Made by a program: the position numbers and the translations under genes. Below are positions 25,953 to 32,984 of a stretch of DNA of 64,000 nucleotides, in pieces. Every line of letters starts with the position of its first letter. Within the stretch, counting starts at the first letter, position 1. A model generated the notes under the pieces. That model was given only the letters and a program-made list of their open reading frames with translations, was not told the origin of the DNA and searched no databases. This DNA comes from Paeniglutamicibacter sp. Y32M11 (GTDB lineage: Bacteria > Actinomycetota > Actinomycetes > Actinomycetales > Micrococcaceae): contig NZ_CP079107.1 of NCBI RefSeq assembly GCF_019285735.1, forward strand, positions 2,480,001 through 2,544,000. Reading direction: 5' to 3'.

Positions 25953-26142
25953 ACACCCAATATCCAGCGGAGTGCCCGCTCCGGCGCGATGGAAACCACC
26001 GCAGGATCATCCCGGATCGGACTCTCCCTTTGTGCCATCATTTCTTGGCCCCTGCGCTCAGTCATCGGACTGCACCAGCAGCCACCTCACCGCGCATCCT
26101 CCGCCCATCCACGGCGCGTTTCGCCCTCCTTCGATCAACTTC

Positions 26143-26174
26143 TTGCGCAACCTCTGGCTCAACCTCTTGCGCAA
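26143..26174. promoter_or_regulatory. Paired TTGCGCAA palindromes upstream of the ArsR gene
   Basis: The perfect palindrome TTGCGCAA occurs at 26143-26150 and 26167-26174, 24 bp apart; AACCTCT also repeats between them. Placed 28 bp before the regulator start, it is a good candidate for the ArsR-family operator. DNA binding is inferred. Confidence 0.5.
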
Positions 26175-26202
26175 TGCGTTAGTGAGCGCTGACGTATTTC
26201 CT

Positions 26203-26502
26203 GTGCCTGACATTCTGGAAACCACCGCCGAACCGCCTAGGCGTGCCCTGCTCCAGATTCTCGCCGACGGCGAGCGCACCGTCAGCGAATTGGCTCAGAA
26301 GTTCCCCGTGACCCGCTCGGCCATCTCCCAACATCTGCTCTTGTTGGCAGAGGTTGGATTGGTTGAGGGGAGGAAAGTTGGCCGCAATCGGTACTACCGA
26401 CTTAACCCCGCGGGGATGCGCGGCCTGCGAAGCGCACTGGAGTCCTTTTGGACCTCGGAGCTGGATCTACTGGTCACCGAAGCCACGGGCCTGACATCCT
26501 AA
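26203..26502 (+). CDS. ArsR-family winged-helix regulator
   Basis: A 99-residue regulator starting at a GTG. PDILETTAEPPRRALLQILADGERTVSELAQ is the usual start of the ArsR group that travels with AHSA1/SRPBCC proteins; the recognition helix lies in TRSAISQHLLLLAEVGLV and the wing in GRKVGRNRYYRL. It lacks the metal-binding cysteines of arsenic sensors. No Shine-Dalgarno precedes the GTG, so translation may be leaderless; a GTG seven codons earlier is an alternative. The next gene, an SRPBCC fusion, follows 26 bp later and is its likely co-transcribed target. Confidence 0.85.
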   Translation: MPDILETTAEPPRRALLQILADGERTVSELAQKFPVTRSAISQHLLLLAEVGLVEGRKVGRNRYYRLNPAGMRGLRSALESFWTSELDLLVTEATGLTS

Positions 26503-26528
26503 ATATCATTCTCAAGGAGAACCCCCTC

Positions 26529-27497
26529 ATGTCCATCAGCAAATCAGTATTCCTCCCGGTTTCCCCTAGCACCGCCTTTGACCTCGTCACCTCGCCCGAA
26601 CGCCTGCGCCGGTGGCAGACCGTCGCCGCGCGTATGGAGTTGCGAGCCGGTGGCGACTACCGCTGGACGATGACTCCCGGTCACTCCGTCGCCGGAACCG
26701 TGAAGGAAATCGAGCCCGGGCGCCGCCTAGTCATCGGCTGGGGCTGGGAAGGTTCCGAGTCCTCGCCCTCAACGCTCACCATTACCCTGGAGCCGACCGA
26801 GGGTGGCATCACGCTGACCTTGCTGCACGAGGGTCTGGCCGCCGAGGACGTTGCGGGCCATGTCGAGGGCTGGAACCACTTTATGGATCGTCTGGTCCGT
26901 TTTAGTACCGATGGGGACGCTGGGCCCGATGAATGGGCGGCGCTCCCGGATCCGATCAACGAGCTCAATAGTGCCGAGGCAACGCTGGCCATAGTTCAAC
27001 GTGTGCTGAACCAGCTCAAGGCGACCGATGCCGCTCTTCCCACTCCGTGTGAGAACTTCACGGTCTCCCAGTTGGTGGACCACCTCGTGGGTTCCGTGGT
27101 GGGCATCGGCAAGGCGCTGGGCGTGGATCATGTTGATAACGACTCCGCCACCGCCGAGGCACGCGTTGCCGATGCAGCCCAGGCAACGCTCGAGGCCTTC
27201 ACGAAGCGCGGACTGGAAGGCACCATCAACATGGGCTTCGCCGAACTACCCGCCACCACCGTCGCGAACATCCTCAACCTCGAGTTCCTGGTTCACGCCT
27301 GGGATCTGGCCACTGCCACCGGAGCGGAACTAGACGTGACCCCGGGACTCTCGGACTACGTGCTGTCCCTAGCGCGGAACACCATCGGCCCGCAGATGCG
27401 CGGAACCAGCTTTGCGGAGGAAACGTTGGTCGACGAATCGGCCGCCAGCCTCGAGCGACTGATGGCCTTCACCGGCCGAGACGTTGCGGCCCGCTGA
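26529..27497 (+). CDS. SRPBCC (AHSA1-like) domain fused to a TIGR03086-type domain
   Basis: A 322-residue fusion. Residues 1-145 form an AHSA1-type SRPBCC domain (LPVSPSTAFDLVTSPERLRRWQ at the start, EIEPGRRLVIGWGW in the middle). Residues 150-322 match the TIGR03086/DinB-like helical family, with PCENFTVSQLVDHLVGS, a GFAELPATTVANIL segment and NLEFLVHAWDLATATG; the histidines in these segments are the usual metal ligands. The SRPBCC half binds hydrophobic ligands; the other half resembles mycothiol-dependent enzymes. Combined function unknown. AAGGAGA precedes the ATG, and the ArsR gene lies just upstream. Confidence 0.85.
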   Translation: MSISKSVFLPVSPSTAFDLVTSPERLRRWQTVAARMELRAGGDYRWTMTPGHSVAGTVKEIEPGRRLVIGWGWEGSESSPSTLTITLEPTEGGITLTLLHEGLAAEDVAGHVEGWNHFMDRLVRFSTDGDAGPDEWAALPDPINELNSAEATLAIVQRVLNQLKATDAALPTPCENFTVSQLVDHLVGSVVGIGKALGVDHVDNDSATAEARVADAAQATLEAFTKRGLEGTINMGFAELPATTVANILNLEFLVHAWDLATATGAELDVTPGLSDYVLSLARNTIGPQMRGTSFAEETLVDESAASLERLMAFTGRDVAAR

Positions 27498-27523
27498 TCG
27501 GCACGGAAAATCGAGGAGCACCC

Positions 27524-27970
27524 ATGGTCAACGTTCGGTGCGAGATCCTGATCCAGCGTCCGCGCACCGTCGTGGCCGAGTTCGCCACCGATCCCGCCAA
27601 CGCCCCCACCTGGTATGCCAACATCGGGACGGCCACTCACCGCGGTGGACCGCCGCTGGGTGTTGGCACGCTCGTGGACTTTGGCGCCCGGTTCATGGGG
27701 CGCGAGTTGAACTACACCTACGAGTTCGTCCGATGGGTGCCCGACACCACGTTAGTCATGCGCACCGCACAGGGCCCCTTCCCGATGCAAACCACGTACA
27801 CGTTCAGCGATGAGGGCACCGGAACGCGCATGAGCTTAACCAACACCGGTGAACCGGCAGGATTTTCGAAGATTGCCGGATTCTTGATGACGCCGATGAT
27901 GCGCCGAGCCATGAGCAAGGACCTGCTCAAACTCAAGACCCTGCTCGAGTCGGGCGCCGCCGAGCACTGA
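27524..27970 (+). CDS. SRPBCC family protein
   Basis: A 148-residue single-domain START-like protein (polyketide cyclase/dehydrase group). It begins VRCEILIQRPRTVVAEFATDPANAPTWY, contains FMGRELNYTYEFVRW, and ends in an amphipathic C-terminal helix (AMSKDLLKLKTLLE). These proteins hold a hydrophobic ligand in a deep cavity; the ligand is unknown. A GAGGAG precedes the ATG, and the gene follows the SRPBCC-TIGR03086 fusion by 26 bp, so it is the third member of the ArsR-led operon. A pair of hairpins closes the unit. Confidence 0.85.
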   Translation: MVNVRCEILIQRPRTVVAEFATDPANAPTWYANIGTATHRGGPPLGVGTLVDFGARFMGRELNYTYEFVRWVPDTTLVMRTAQGPFPMQTTYTFSDEGTGTRMSLTNTGEPAGFSKIAGFLMTPMMRRAMSKDLLKLKTLLESGAAEH

Positions 27971-27981
27971 CCCACGAAAAG

Positions 27982-28066
27982 CCGCGCCCACCAAAGCTTC
28001 GTGCGATTCGACGCGGCGGGTGGGCGCGGTATTGTGCCGCGAACACCAGAGTCCGCGGCACAATTT
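27982..28066 (+). terminator. Two consecutive terminator hairpins
   Basis: CCGCGCCCACC (27982-27992) pairs with GGTGGGCGCGG (28019-28029). TTGTGCCGCG (28032-28041) pairs with CGCGGCACAA (28054-28063), followed by TTT. Both stems are perfect. They end the ArsR/SRPBCC operon. Confidence 0.75.
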
Positions 28067-28102
28067 CGCTTCGGTGACCCGGGTTGGTGCAGACTTGGAT
28101 GC

Positions 28103-28423
28103 ATGATCACCGAACACGCATTGCTGCCAGTCATCGCGGGAATGGAAGAAGAATTCATGGCCGCGTTTGAACGCGCGCGCCCGCTCATCGCCGCCACCGA
28201 GGGCTTCGAAGGACTGCAGCTCTCGCGCAGCATCGAGACACCACACCATTTCCTGCTCTTGGTCCTGTGGCAGAGCGTGGAGGCGCACACCGTCGGCTTC
28301 CGCGGTTCTCAGAATTACCTGCAGTGGAAGCACCTGCTACACCGCTTTTACGAGCCGTTCCCGGTGGTTGAGCACTTTAGGACGATCGAGCCGATGAGAG
28401 CTTCGCCGGCCGAGCACGCCTAG
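28103..28423 (+). CDS. Antibiotic biosynthesis monooxygenase (ABM) domain protein
   Basis: A 106-residue protein with a dimeric ferredoxin-like fold. It opens with MITEHALLPVIAGMEEEFMAAF, continues with TEGFEGLQLSRSIE and ends with FYEPFPVVEHF, all typical of ABM-domain proteins. Some members are haem-degrading or quinol monooxygenases, but a plain ABM domain does not reveal the substrate. No clear Shine-Dalgarno precedes the ATG at 28103, and the start lies 37 bp after the terminator pair, so the transcript may be leaderless. Confidence 0.8.
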   Translation: MITEHALLPVIAGMEEEFMAAFERARPLIAATEGFEGLQLSRSIETPHHFLLLVLWQSVEAHTVGFRGSQNYLQWKHLLHRFYEPFPVVEHFRTIEPMRASPAEHA

Positions 28424-28519
28424 CGACCACCGCGGCCGCGGAAAATCAAACCCGCATCCACAGCGGGCACACACCTTCCACACTCGCATTGCTCATCAAG
28501 ATCTGAAAGGATCTGCCTC

Positions 28520-29335
28520 ATGGACACCACACACAACCACCTTGTTGAAGGCACAGCTAACGCCCTGGGGCTGAGCGTTTATGAGCCGGGCACCCCCTCG
28601 GCATTGCGCCCGGTGGTCCTGCTTCACGGCTTTGCCTCATCCAGCGTGCTGAATTGGGTTAAGTCCGGTTGGATCCGCAGTCTGACAGAGGCCGGGCGCA
28701 AGGTATTGGCCGTGGATTTACCCGGCCACGGCACCTCTCCGGCGCCCGAGGATCTTGATGCCTACACTCCCAGCCGCATGCGTGCGGACCTGCTCCAACT
28801 GCTGATGGACCACGGGGTCACGGCTCTGTCCCCGAACGACGCGTTGAGCGGTGTGGATCTCGTTGGCTATTCCCTCGGCGCCCGCCTGGCGTGGGAATTT
28901 GGCGGTACACAGCAGCAGCTCGTGAACCGTCTGGTGCTCGGCGGTCCGGCCAGCATTGACCCGCTGGCCGCCTTTGATGTTGATGCCGCCCAACGGTTCC
29001 TGGCCGATGGCACATCGATCGTCGACGAATCCACGGCGGATTTGCTGCGCATGGCGATGACCGTGGAGTCCAACGATATGTTCTCGCTGATGAGCATGAT
29101 CCTGGCCATCAAGACCGAACCGTTTGCGCCCGAGCAGATGGTCCCTTCGATGCCGACCCTGCTCGTGGCGGGAGACGGTGATGCGCTGGCCACCACCATG
29201 CCCCGACTCACCGAGCTCTTGAGTACTCGGGGAACACAAAAGTCGGTGCTCTGGATAGCGGGCCGTGACCACGCGAACGCCGTGACCAGCCGGGAGTTCA
29301 AGAACGCCGCGGTCGAGTTCCTGGGCGAGAAGTAA
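28520..29335 (+). CDS. Alpha/beta-fold hydrolase
   Basis: A 271-residue alpha/beta hydrolase. The oxyanion strand is VVLLHGFASSSVLNW, followed by DLPGHGTSPAP. The nucleophile elbow reads VGYSLGAR with the serine in the usual G-x-S-x-G, the acid is probably in LLVAGDGDAL, and the histidine in IAGRDHANAV. All three members of the triad are therefore present. AAAGGA lies upstream of the ATG. The substrate is unknown. It is separated from the ABM gene by about 95 bp and may or may not share its transcript. Confidence 0.87.
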   Translation: MDTTHNHLVEGTANALGLSVYEPGTPSALRPVVLLHGFASSSVLNWVKSGWIRSLTEAGRKVLAVDLPGHGTSPAPEDLDAYTPSRMRADLLQLLMDHGVTALSPNDALSGVDLVGYSLGARLAWEFGGTQQQLVNRLVLGGPASIDPLAAFDVDAAQRFLADGTSIVDESTADLLRMAMTVESNDMFSLMSMILAIKTEPFAPEQMVPSMPTLLVAGDGDALATTMPRLTELLSTRGTQKSVLWIAGRDHANAVTSREFKNAAVEFLGEK

Positions 29336-29403
29336 ACCCGGACTCCGTGTATGGCCCCTCGCCCTCATGCCCGCGTCCGGCCATGGGCCGGGCGCATCCT
29401 GAT

Positions 29404-30192
29404 TCAGCGGCCCGCCCCCACCTGCACCAATAGCTCCCCGAGCCGAGCGTGGGCGCGCTTCAGGGCCGGCAACGTCACCGGCAAGGATGCGGCCCGGTCG
29501 GTGCGGTGCTCGTCCCGATCGTTACCGACGGTGTTCCAGCAATCCAGGGCGAGGTAGAAGCAACCGCGACTACCCTCGGCGCCGGGGGTATAGACGGCCC
29601 GTGCCGCCAGCAAGTTGGCCGCCCCCGCCGCAGCACCCAGATCCCCGTAGACCAGGTTCTCGTCACCGGATCCGGCGGATAACCCCAGCGTCTTGGTCAG
29701 ACGGCAGCCGTCGCCACCATGGACCTCGCACCACGGCTGACAGTCGTCCGGGTGCTGTTGGCCCCGGTGCCGGGCAACCCAGTCCACGTGGGTCGGCGCA
29801 ACGCCCGCTTCTCGCTCGGCCAGGTGCGCGTCCCCGCTGCGGACCAGGGCCAGAAACCGTCCCAGCTGCGCGTGGACGGTTTTCATGCCCGCGGCGTTGG
29901 TTTGGAACGATGCCGTCGCCTCCCCACGGTAGGTGCTATCAATCCGGGCGAGGTTCAGGGTGCACCACAGTACTGGCGCGTGGTCCTCGTCATCGAGAAA
30001 TTCGCTGCCCACCGAAAGCTCAAGGTCGTTGCAGCCCGAAATCCCGCCGCCGATCCCTTCCGGGTCGATCCCGGCCAGCGTCTCCCTGCTATGAAGTGTT
30101 GCGGGCTTTTCATAGAGCACAAACGCGGCCCCGCAGGTACCGCCGCCGTGATCCTCGCACCATGGCTGGCAGTATTCCGTGGTCTCTGGCAT
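29404..30192 (-). CDS. Two-repeat cysteine-motif protein (DUF6907-like)
   Basis: A 262-residue protein made of two similar halves. Each begins with a metal-site-like motif: YCQPWCEDHGGGTC near residue 7 and DCQPWCEVHGGDGC near residue 153. Each half continues through a beta-rich part and ends in a helix such as LKRAHARLGELLVQV. This resembles the actinobacterial DUF6907 domain (CPxWC...H), here duplicated; function unknown. I chose the ATG at 30192, with AGGAG 9 nt upstream; the frame is open to 30474, but codon use there (AGA, GGA, TTG) is poor and the DNA forms strong hairpins, so I treat it as leader RNA. No signal peptide. Confidence 0.65.
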   Translation of the reverse strand: MPETTEYCQPWCEDHGGGTCGAAFVLYEKPATLHSRETLAGIDPEGIGGGISGCNDLELSVGSEFLDDEDHAPVLWCTLNLARIDSTYRGEATASFQTNAAGMKTVHAQLGRFLALVRSGDAHLAEREAGVAPTHVDWVARHRGQQHPDDCQPWCEVHGGDGCRLTKTLGLSAGSGDENLVYGDLGAAAGAANLLAARAVYTPGAEGSRGCFYLALDCWNTVGNDRDEHRTDRAASLPVTLPALKRAHARLGELLVQVGAGR

Positions 30193-30268
30193 GGCTGTTG
30201 GCTCCTGGGCTACAACGGGAACGATGGTTGCTGCACACACTGCCATGAAGCACCGATACTTTGGCCTG

Positions 30269-30403
30269 CGGAACCCGCCGCCCACAAAAACGGCGGGTTC
30301 CGGATTCCCCCAAGGAACCCAGAACCCGCCGTTTCCCACATCAAGGGACCCCCAAGGTCCCCAGCGTCTTCGCCGAAGTTCTCGTCTCCCCCAAGGAGTC
30401 GAG
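30269..30403 (-). ncRNA. Structured leader RNA with three identical-loop hairpins and an attenuator-like switch
   Basis: Read on the minus strand: hairpin 1 (30403-30381), hairpin 2 (30361-30345) and hairpin 3 (30320-30302) all carry loop TTGGG closed by CC/GG. Arm A (30334-30322) and arm C (30280-30269) both read like CGGCGGGTTC, while arm B (30302-30286) is their complement GAACCCGCCG followed by TTTTT. Thus B can pair with A (13 bp, then T tract: terminator) or with C (12 bp, perfect). Hairpin 3 has an A-C mismatch on the plus strand but a G-U pair on the minus strand, which supports minus-strand transcription, toward the gene starting at 30192. Function is inferred. Confidence 0.5.
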
Positions 30404-30589
30404 ATCACCCACGGGCAGACCACCTCGCCAACGTCGCTTGATCGGCACCCAGCCAATCCTCGATGTCTCTCCACAGGGGCAGACTCGTCTTTTGCGCGTT
30501 GTGCCTGAGCGGAGATGAGCTACATCTACCCGCTTTCACTAGCTAAGACACATGTTCGTCTGGATCGTGACGCGAGGTGGAAAAGAAAA

Positions 30590-30606
30590 TCGAAAAACTT
30601 TTTCGA
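30590..30606. promoter_or_regulatory. 17-bp palindrome in the divergent intergenic region
   Basis: TCGAAAAA-C-TTTTTCGA is perfectly symmetric. It lies between the leader RNA region and the catabolic operon and could be an operator or affect either promoter. Confidence 0.4.
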
Positions 30607-30691
30607 GACCTTCCCCGCCCCCGATGCCACGACCTTTCGAGGCTCACCATGCCACGGGCCGGACGCATCGAAAATACTTTGAGCCCACGCC

Positions 30692-30734
30692 TTGACATCC
30701 ATCGAGATCCGCATCACACTGGATCGTATACGAT
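30692..30734 (+). promoter_or_regulatory. Promoter and GntR-type operator of the homoprotocatechuate operon
   Basis: A consensus -35 TTGACA (30692-30697) with a weak -10 (CACACT, 30715-30720; spacing 17) is followed by the perfect palindrome ATCGTATACGAT (30723-30734). GntR-family FCD regulators commonly bind such GTATAC-centred sites, and a GntR gene is the second gene of the operon. Confidence 0.55.
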
Positions 30735-30757
30735 TTCATACACAACAGGAGGAACCC

Positions 30758-32263
30758 GTGAGCGAAGAAGCCACAGCCACCGAATTGGTCAAGGTCGACC
30801 AGAGCACCTTCGATGCTGCAGGCAAGGTCCTTGCCGTTCATCTCTCCTACTCCTCACGGGCCGCCCAGCGCGGACGCACCCCCGCCTTCCCGTCGTACTT
30901 CATGAAGGCCTCTTCCTCCTTGGCAGCCTCCGGCGCCACCGTCGAACGTCCGGCCGGTACCGAATTGCTCGCCTTCGAGGGCGAAATCGCGCTGATCATC
31001 GGCACCGACGCCCGCCGCGTGTCCGTCGAGGACGCGTGGAGCCACGTTGGACACGTCAGCGCGTCCAACGACCTGGGCGTGTATGACATGAAGTACGCCG
31101 ACAAGGGATCAAATATCCGCTCCAAGTCCGGTGACGGCTACACCCCACTGGGCCCCGTTCTCCTGCCGGCAGCCGCCCTGAACCCTACCGCTCTGCGCAT
31201 CCGCACCTGGGTCAACGGCGAGATCGCCCAGGACGCCTCCACTGCCGAATTGATCTTCTCCTTTGCACAGATTGTTGCCGACCTTTCCCAGCAGATGACA
31301 CTCAAGGCCGGGGACGTGATCCTCACGGGCACTCCGGCGGGTTCCTCGGTCATCGTGCCCGGTGACCTCGTGGAGGTCCAGGTTGATGACGAGGCAGCCG
31401 GACTGTCCACCGGTCGACTGGCCACCACCGTGGTGGAAGGCACCGCCACGTTCGCTGCCTTCGGCAACCAGCCAAAGATCACCGACGCGGACAAGGTTGA
31501 CGCCTTCGGCACCGCCGCCGCAGCCGGCATCGATTCTCCGATCACCGGCAAGGAGGCACTGACCGATGAGGTCAAGGCCAAGTTGCTGTCGGTGGCCACG
31601 GCCACCATCTCCGGTGCGCTGCGCAAGCGCGGGCTGAACAACGTTTCGGTGGACGGGCTGCAGGCCACCAAGGGCATGAAAAAGGTCATCGGCACCGCCC
31701 GCACGCTGCGCTATGTACCGAACCGCGAGGACCTCTTCAAGACGCACGGTGGCGGCTACAACGCCCAGAAGCGCGTCATCGACGACATCGGGCCCGGTGA
31801 AATTCTCGTCATGGAGGCCCGCGGCGAAAAGGGCTCGGGCACGCTGGGCGACATCCTGGCCATGCGTACCCAGGTGCGTGGTGCCGAGGCCATCATCACC
31901 GACGGCGGAGTCCGCGACCTTGACGCCGTCGCAGCCCTGGACATCCCCACCTTCCACAACGGGGCACACCCCGCGGTGCTCGGGCGCAAGCACGTGCCGT
32001 GGGACACCGACGTGGCAGTGGGTTGCGGTGGCACCACCATCGTTCCCGGGGACATCGTGATTGCCGATGCCGATGGCATTCTGGTCATCCCGCCGCACCT
32101 GGCAGCGGAGATCGCCGACGAGGTCGTTGAATCCGAACGCCAGGACACCTTTGTGTTCCTGAACGTGAAAAACGGTAACCAGATCAAGGGCCTGTTCCCG
32201 ATGAACAAGGAATGGAAAGCCAAGTACAACGCATGGGTCGCCGACGGCGAACCGGAAATCTAG
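30758..32263 (+). CDS. Fumarylacetoacetase-fold hydrolase/isomerase fused to an RraA-like aldolase domain
   Basis: A 501-residue fusion. Residues 1-245 form a FAH-fold domain (LAFEGEIALIIG, SASNDLGVYDMKYADKG, GDVILTGTPAG) like HpaG/HpcE, the isomerase-decarboxylase of the homoprotocatechuate pathway. Residues about 275-475 form an RraA-like domain (GDILAMRTQVRGAEAIITDGGVRDLDAVAAL given in part, then PWDTDVAVGCGGTTIVPGDIVIADADG). RraA-like proteins include 4-hydroxy-4-methyl-2-oxoglutarate-type aldolases, so this half may do the final aldol cleavage in place of HpaI. It starts at a GTG 5 nt after AGGAGG and is the first gene of the operon. Confidence 0.85.
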   Translation: MSEEATATELVKVDQSTFDAAGKVLAVHLSYSSRAAQRGRTPAFPSYFMKASSSLAASGATVERPAGTELLAFEGEIALIIGTDARRVSVEDAWSHVGHVSASNDLGVYDMKYADKGSNIRSKSGDGYTPLGPVLLPAAALNPTALRIRTWVNGEIAQDASTAELIFSFAQIVADLSQQMTLKAGDVILTGTPAGSSVIVPGDLVEVQVDDEAAGLSTGRLATTVVEGTATFAAFGNQPKITDADKVDAFGTAAAAGIDSPITGKEALTDEVKAKLLSVATATISGALRKRGLNNVSVDGLQATKGMKKVIGTARTLRYVPNREDLFKTHGGGYNAQKRVIDDIGPGEILVMEARGEKGSGTLGDILAMRTQVRGAEAIITDGGVRDLDAVAALDIPTFHNGAHPAVLGRKHVPWDTDVAVGCGGTTIVPGDIVIADADGILVIPPHLAAEIADEVVESERQDTFVFLNVKNGNQIKGLFPMNKEWKAKYNAWVADGEPEI

Positions 32264-32269
32264 ACCGCC

Positions 32270-32929
32270 GTGGCCCCGAGTAAATCAGAGTCGGCCTACC
32301 GGCTGCTACACGAACGGATCACCGAGGGTTCCTTCACCCCCGGTTACCGACTGGTGCTGGGTACCATCGCGGCGGAACTTGGCTGCTCGGTGGTCCCGGT
32401 GCGCGAAGCCATCCGGCGTCTGGAAGCAGAAGGTCTGGTGACCTTCGAACGCAATGTCGGAGCCACCGTGGTGACTACCGATGCCGCTCTGTATCTGCAC
32501 ACCATGCAGACCCTGGCGATCATCGAGGGCGCGGCCACGGCCCTGAGTGCCCCGTTTGTTGATGCCGGGCAGCTGGCCGCGGCCCGCGCCATCAACCAGC
32601 TCATGAGCGAGTTGTTGCTCGATTTTGATGCCACCCGATTTACCGAACTGAATAACGAGTTCCACCAGGTGCTCTACCAGCATTGCCCCAATCCGCACAT
32701 TCTGGATCTGGTGCACCGCGGGTGGAACCGGATGTCGCTCATGCGCTCCTCGTCGTTCACCCACATCCCCGGCCGCGCCAGGGAATCGGTGAAGGAACAC
32801 GAACAGATCCTGGATCTGATCGAGGCTAAGGCCCCGGCCGCCGAGATTGAACAGGCGGCTCGGGCCCACCGCACCAGAACACTCAACGCCTACCTCGCGG
32901 CGGCCAGCCTTCCGGCCTCACCGCTCTAA
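32270..32929 (+). CDS. GntR-family transcriptional regulator with FCD domain
   Basis: A 219-residue regulator starting at a GTG 6 bp after the fusion gene. The winged helix occupies the first 70 residues (AYRLLHERITEGSFTPGYRL, SVVPVREAIRRLEAEGLV). The C-terminal helical FCD domain has the metal-binding histidines in NEFHQVLYQHCPN and near KEHEQI. FCD regulators of aromatic catabolism usually release DNA on binding a pathway intermediate. The GTATAC palindrome at the operon head is the obvious target. Confidence 0.88.
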   Translation: MAPSKSESAYRLLHERITEGSFTPGYRLVLGTIAAELGCSVVPVREAIRRLEAEGLVTFERNVGATVVTTDAALYLHTMQTLAIIEGAATALSAPFVDAGQLAAARAINQLMSELLLDFDATRFTELNNEFHQVLYQHCPNPHILDLVHRGWNRMSLMRSSSFTHIPGRARESVKEHEQILDLIEAKAPAAEIEQAARAHRTRTLNAYLAAASLPASPL

Positions 32930-32984
32930 AGAACCGGCGCGGGATCACCCGCCGCCAGCACACTTACCAGCAAGGAGAGAACAT

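Noticed and set aside
29404-30474. Longer version of the DUF6907-like gene starting at 30474
   Set aside because: The extra 94 codons use rare codons, form strong RNA hairpins and lack a good start signal, while AGGAG precedes the ATG at 30192. Kept as a question in the findings.
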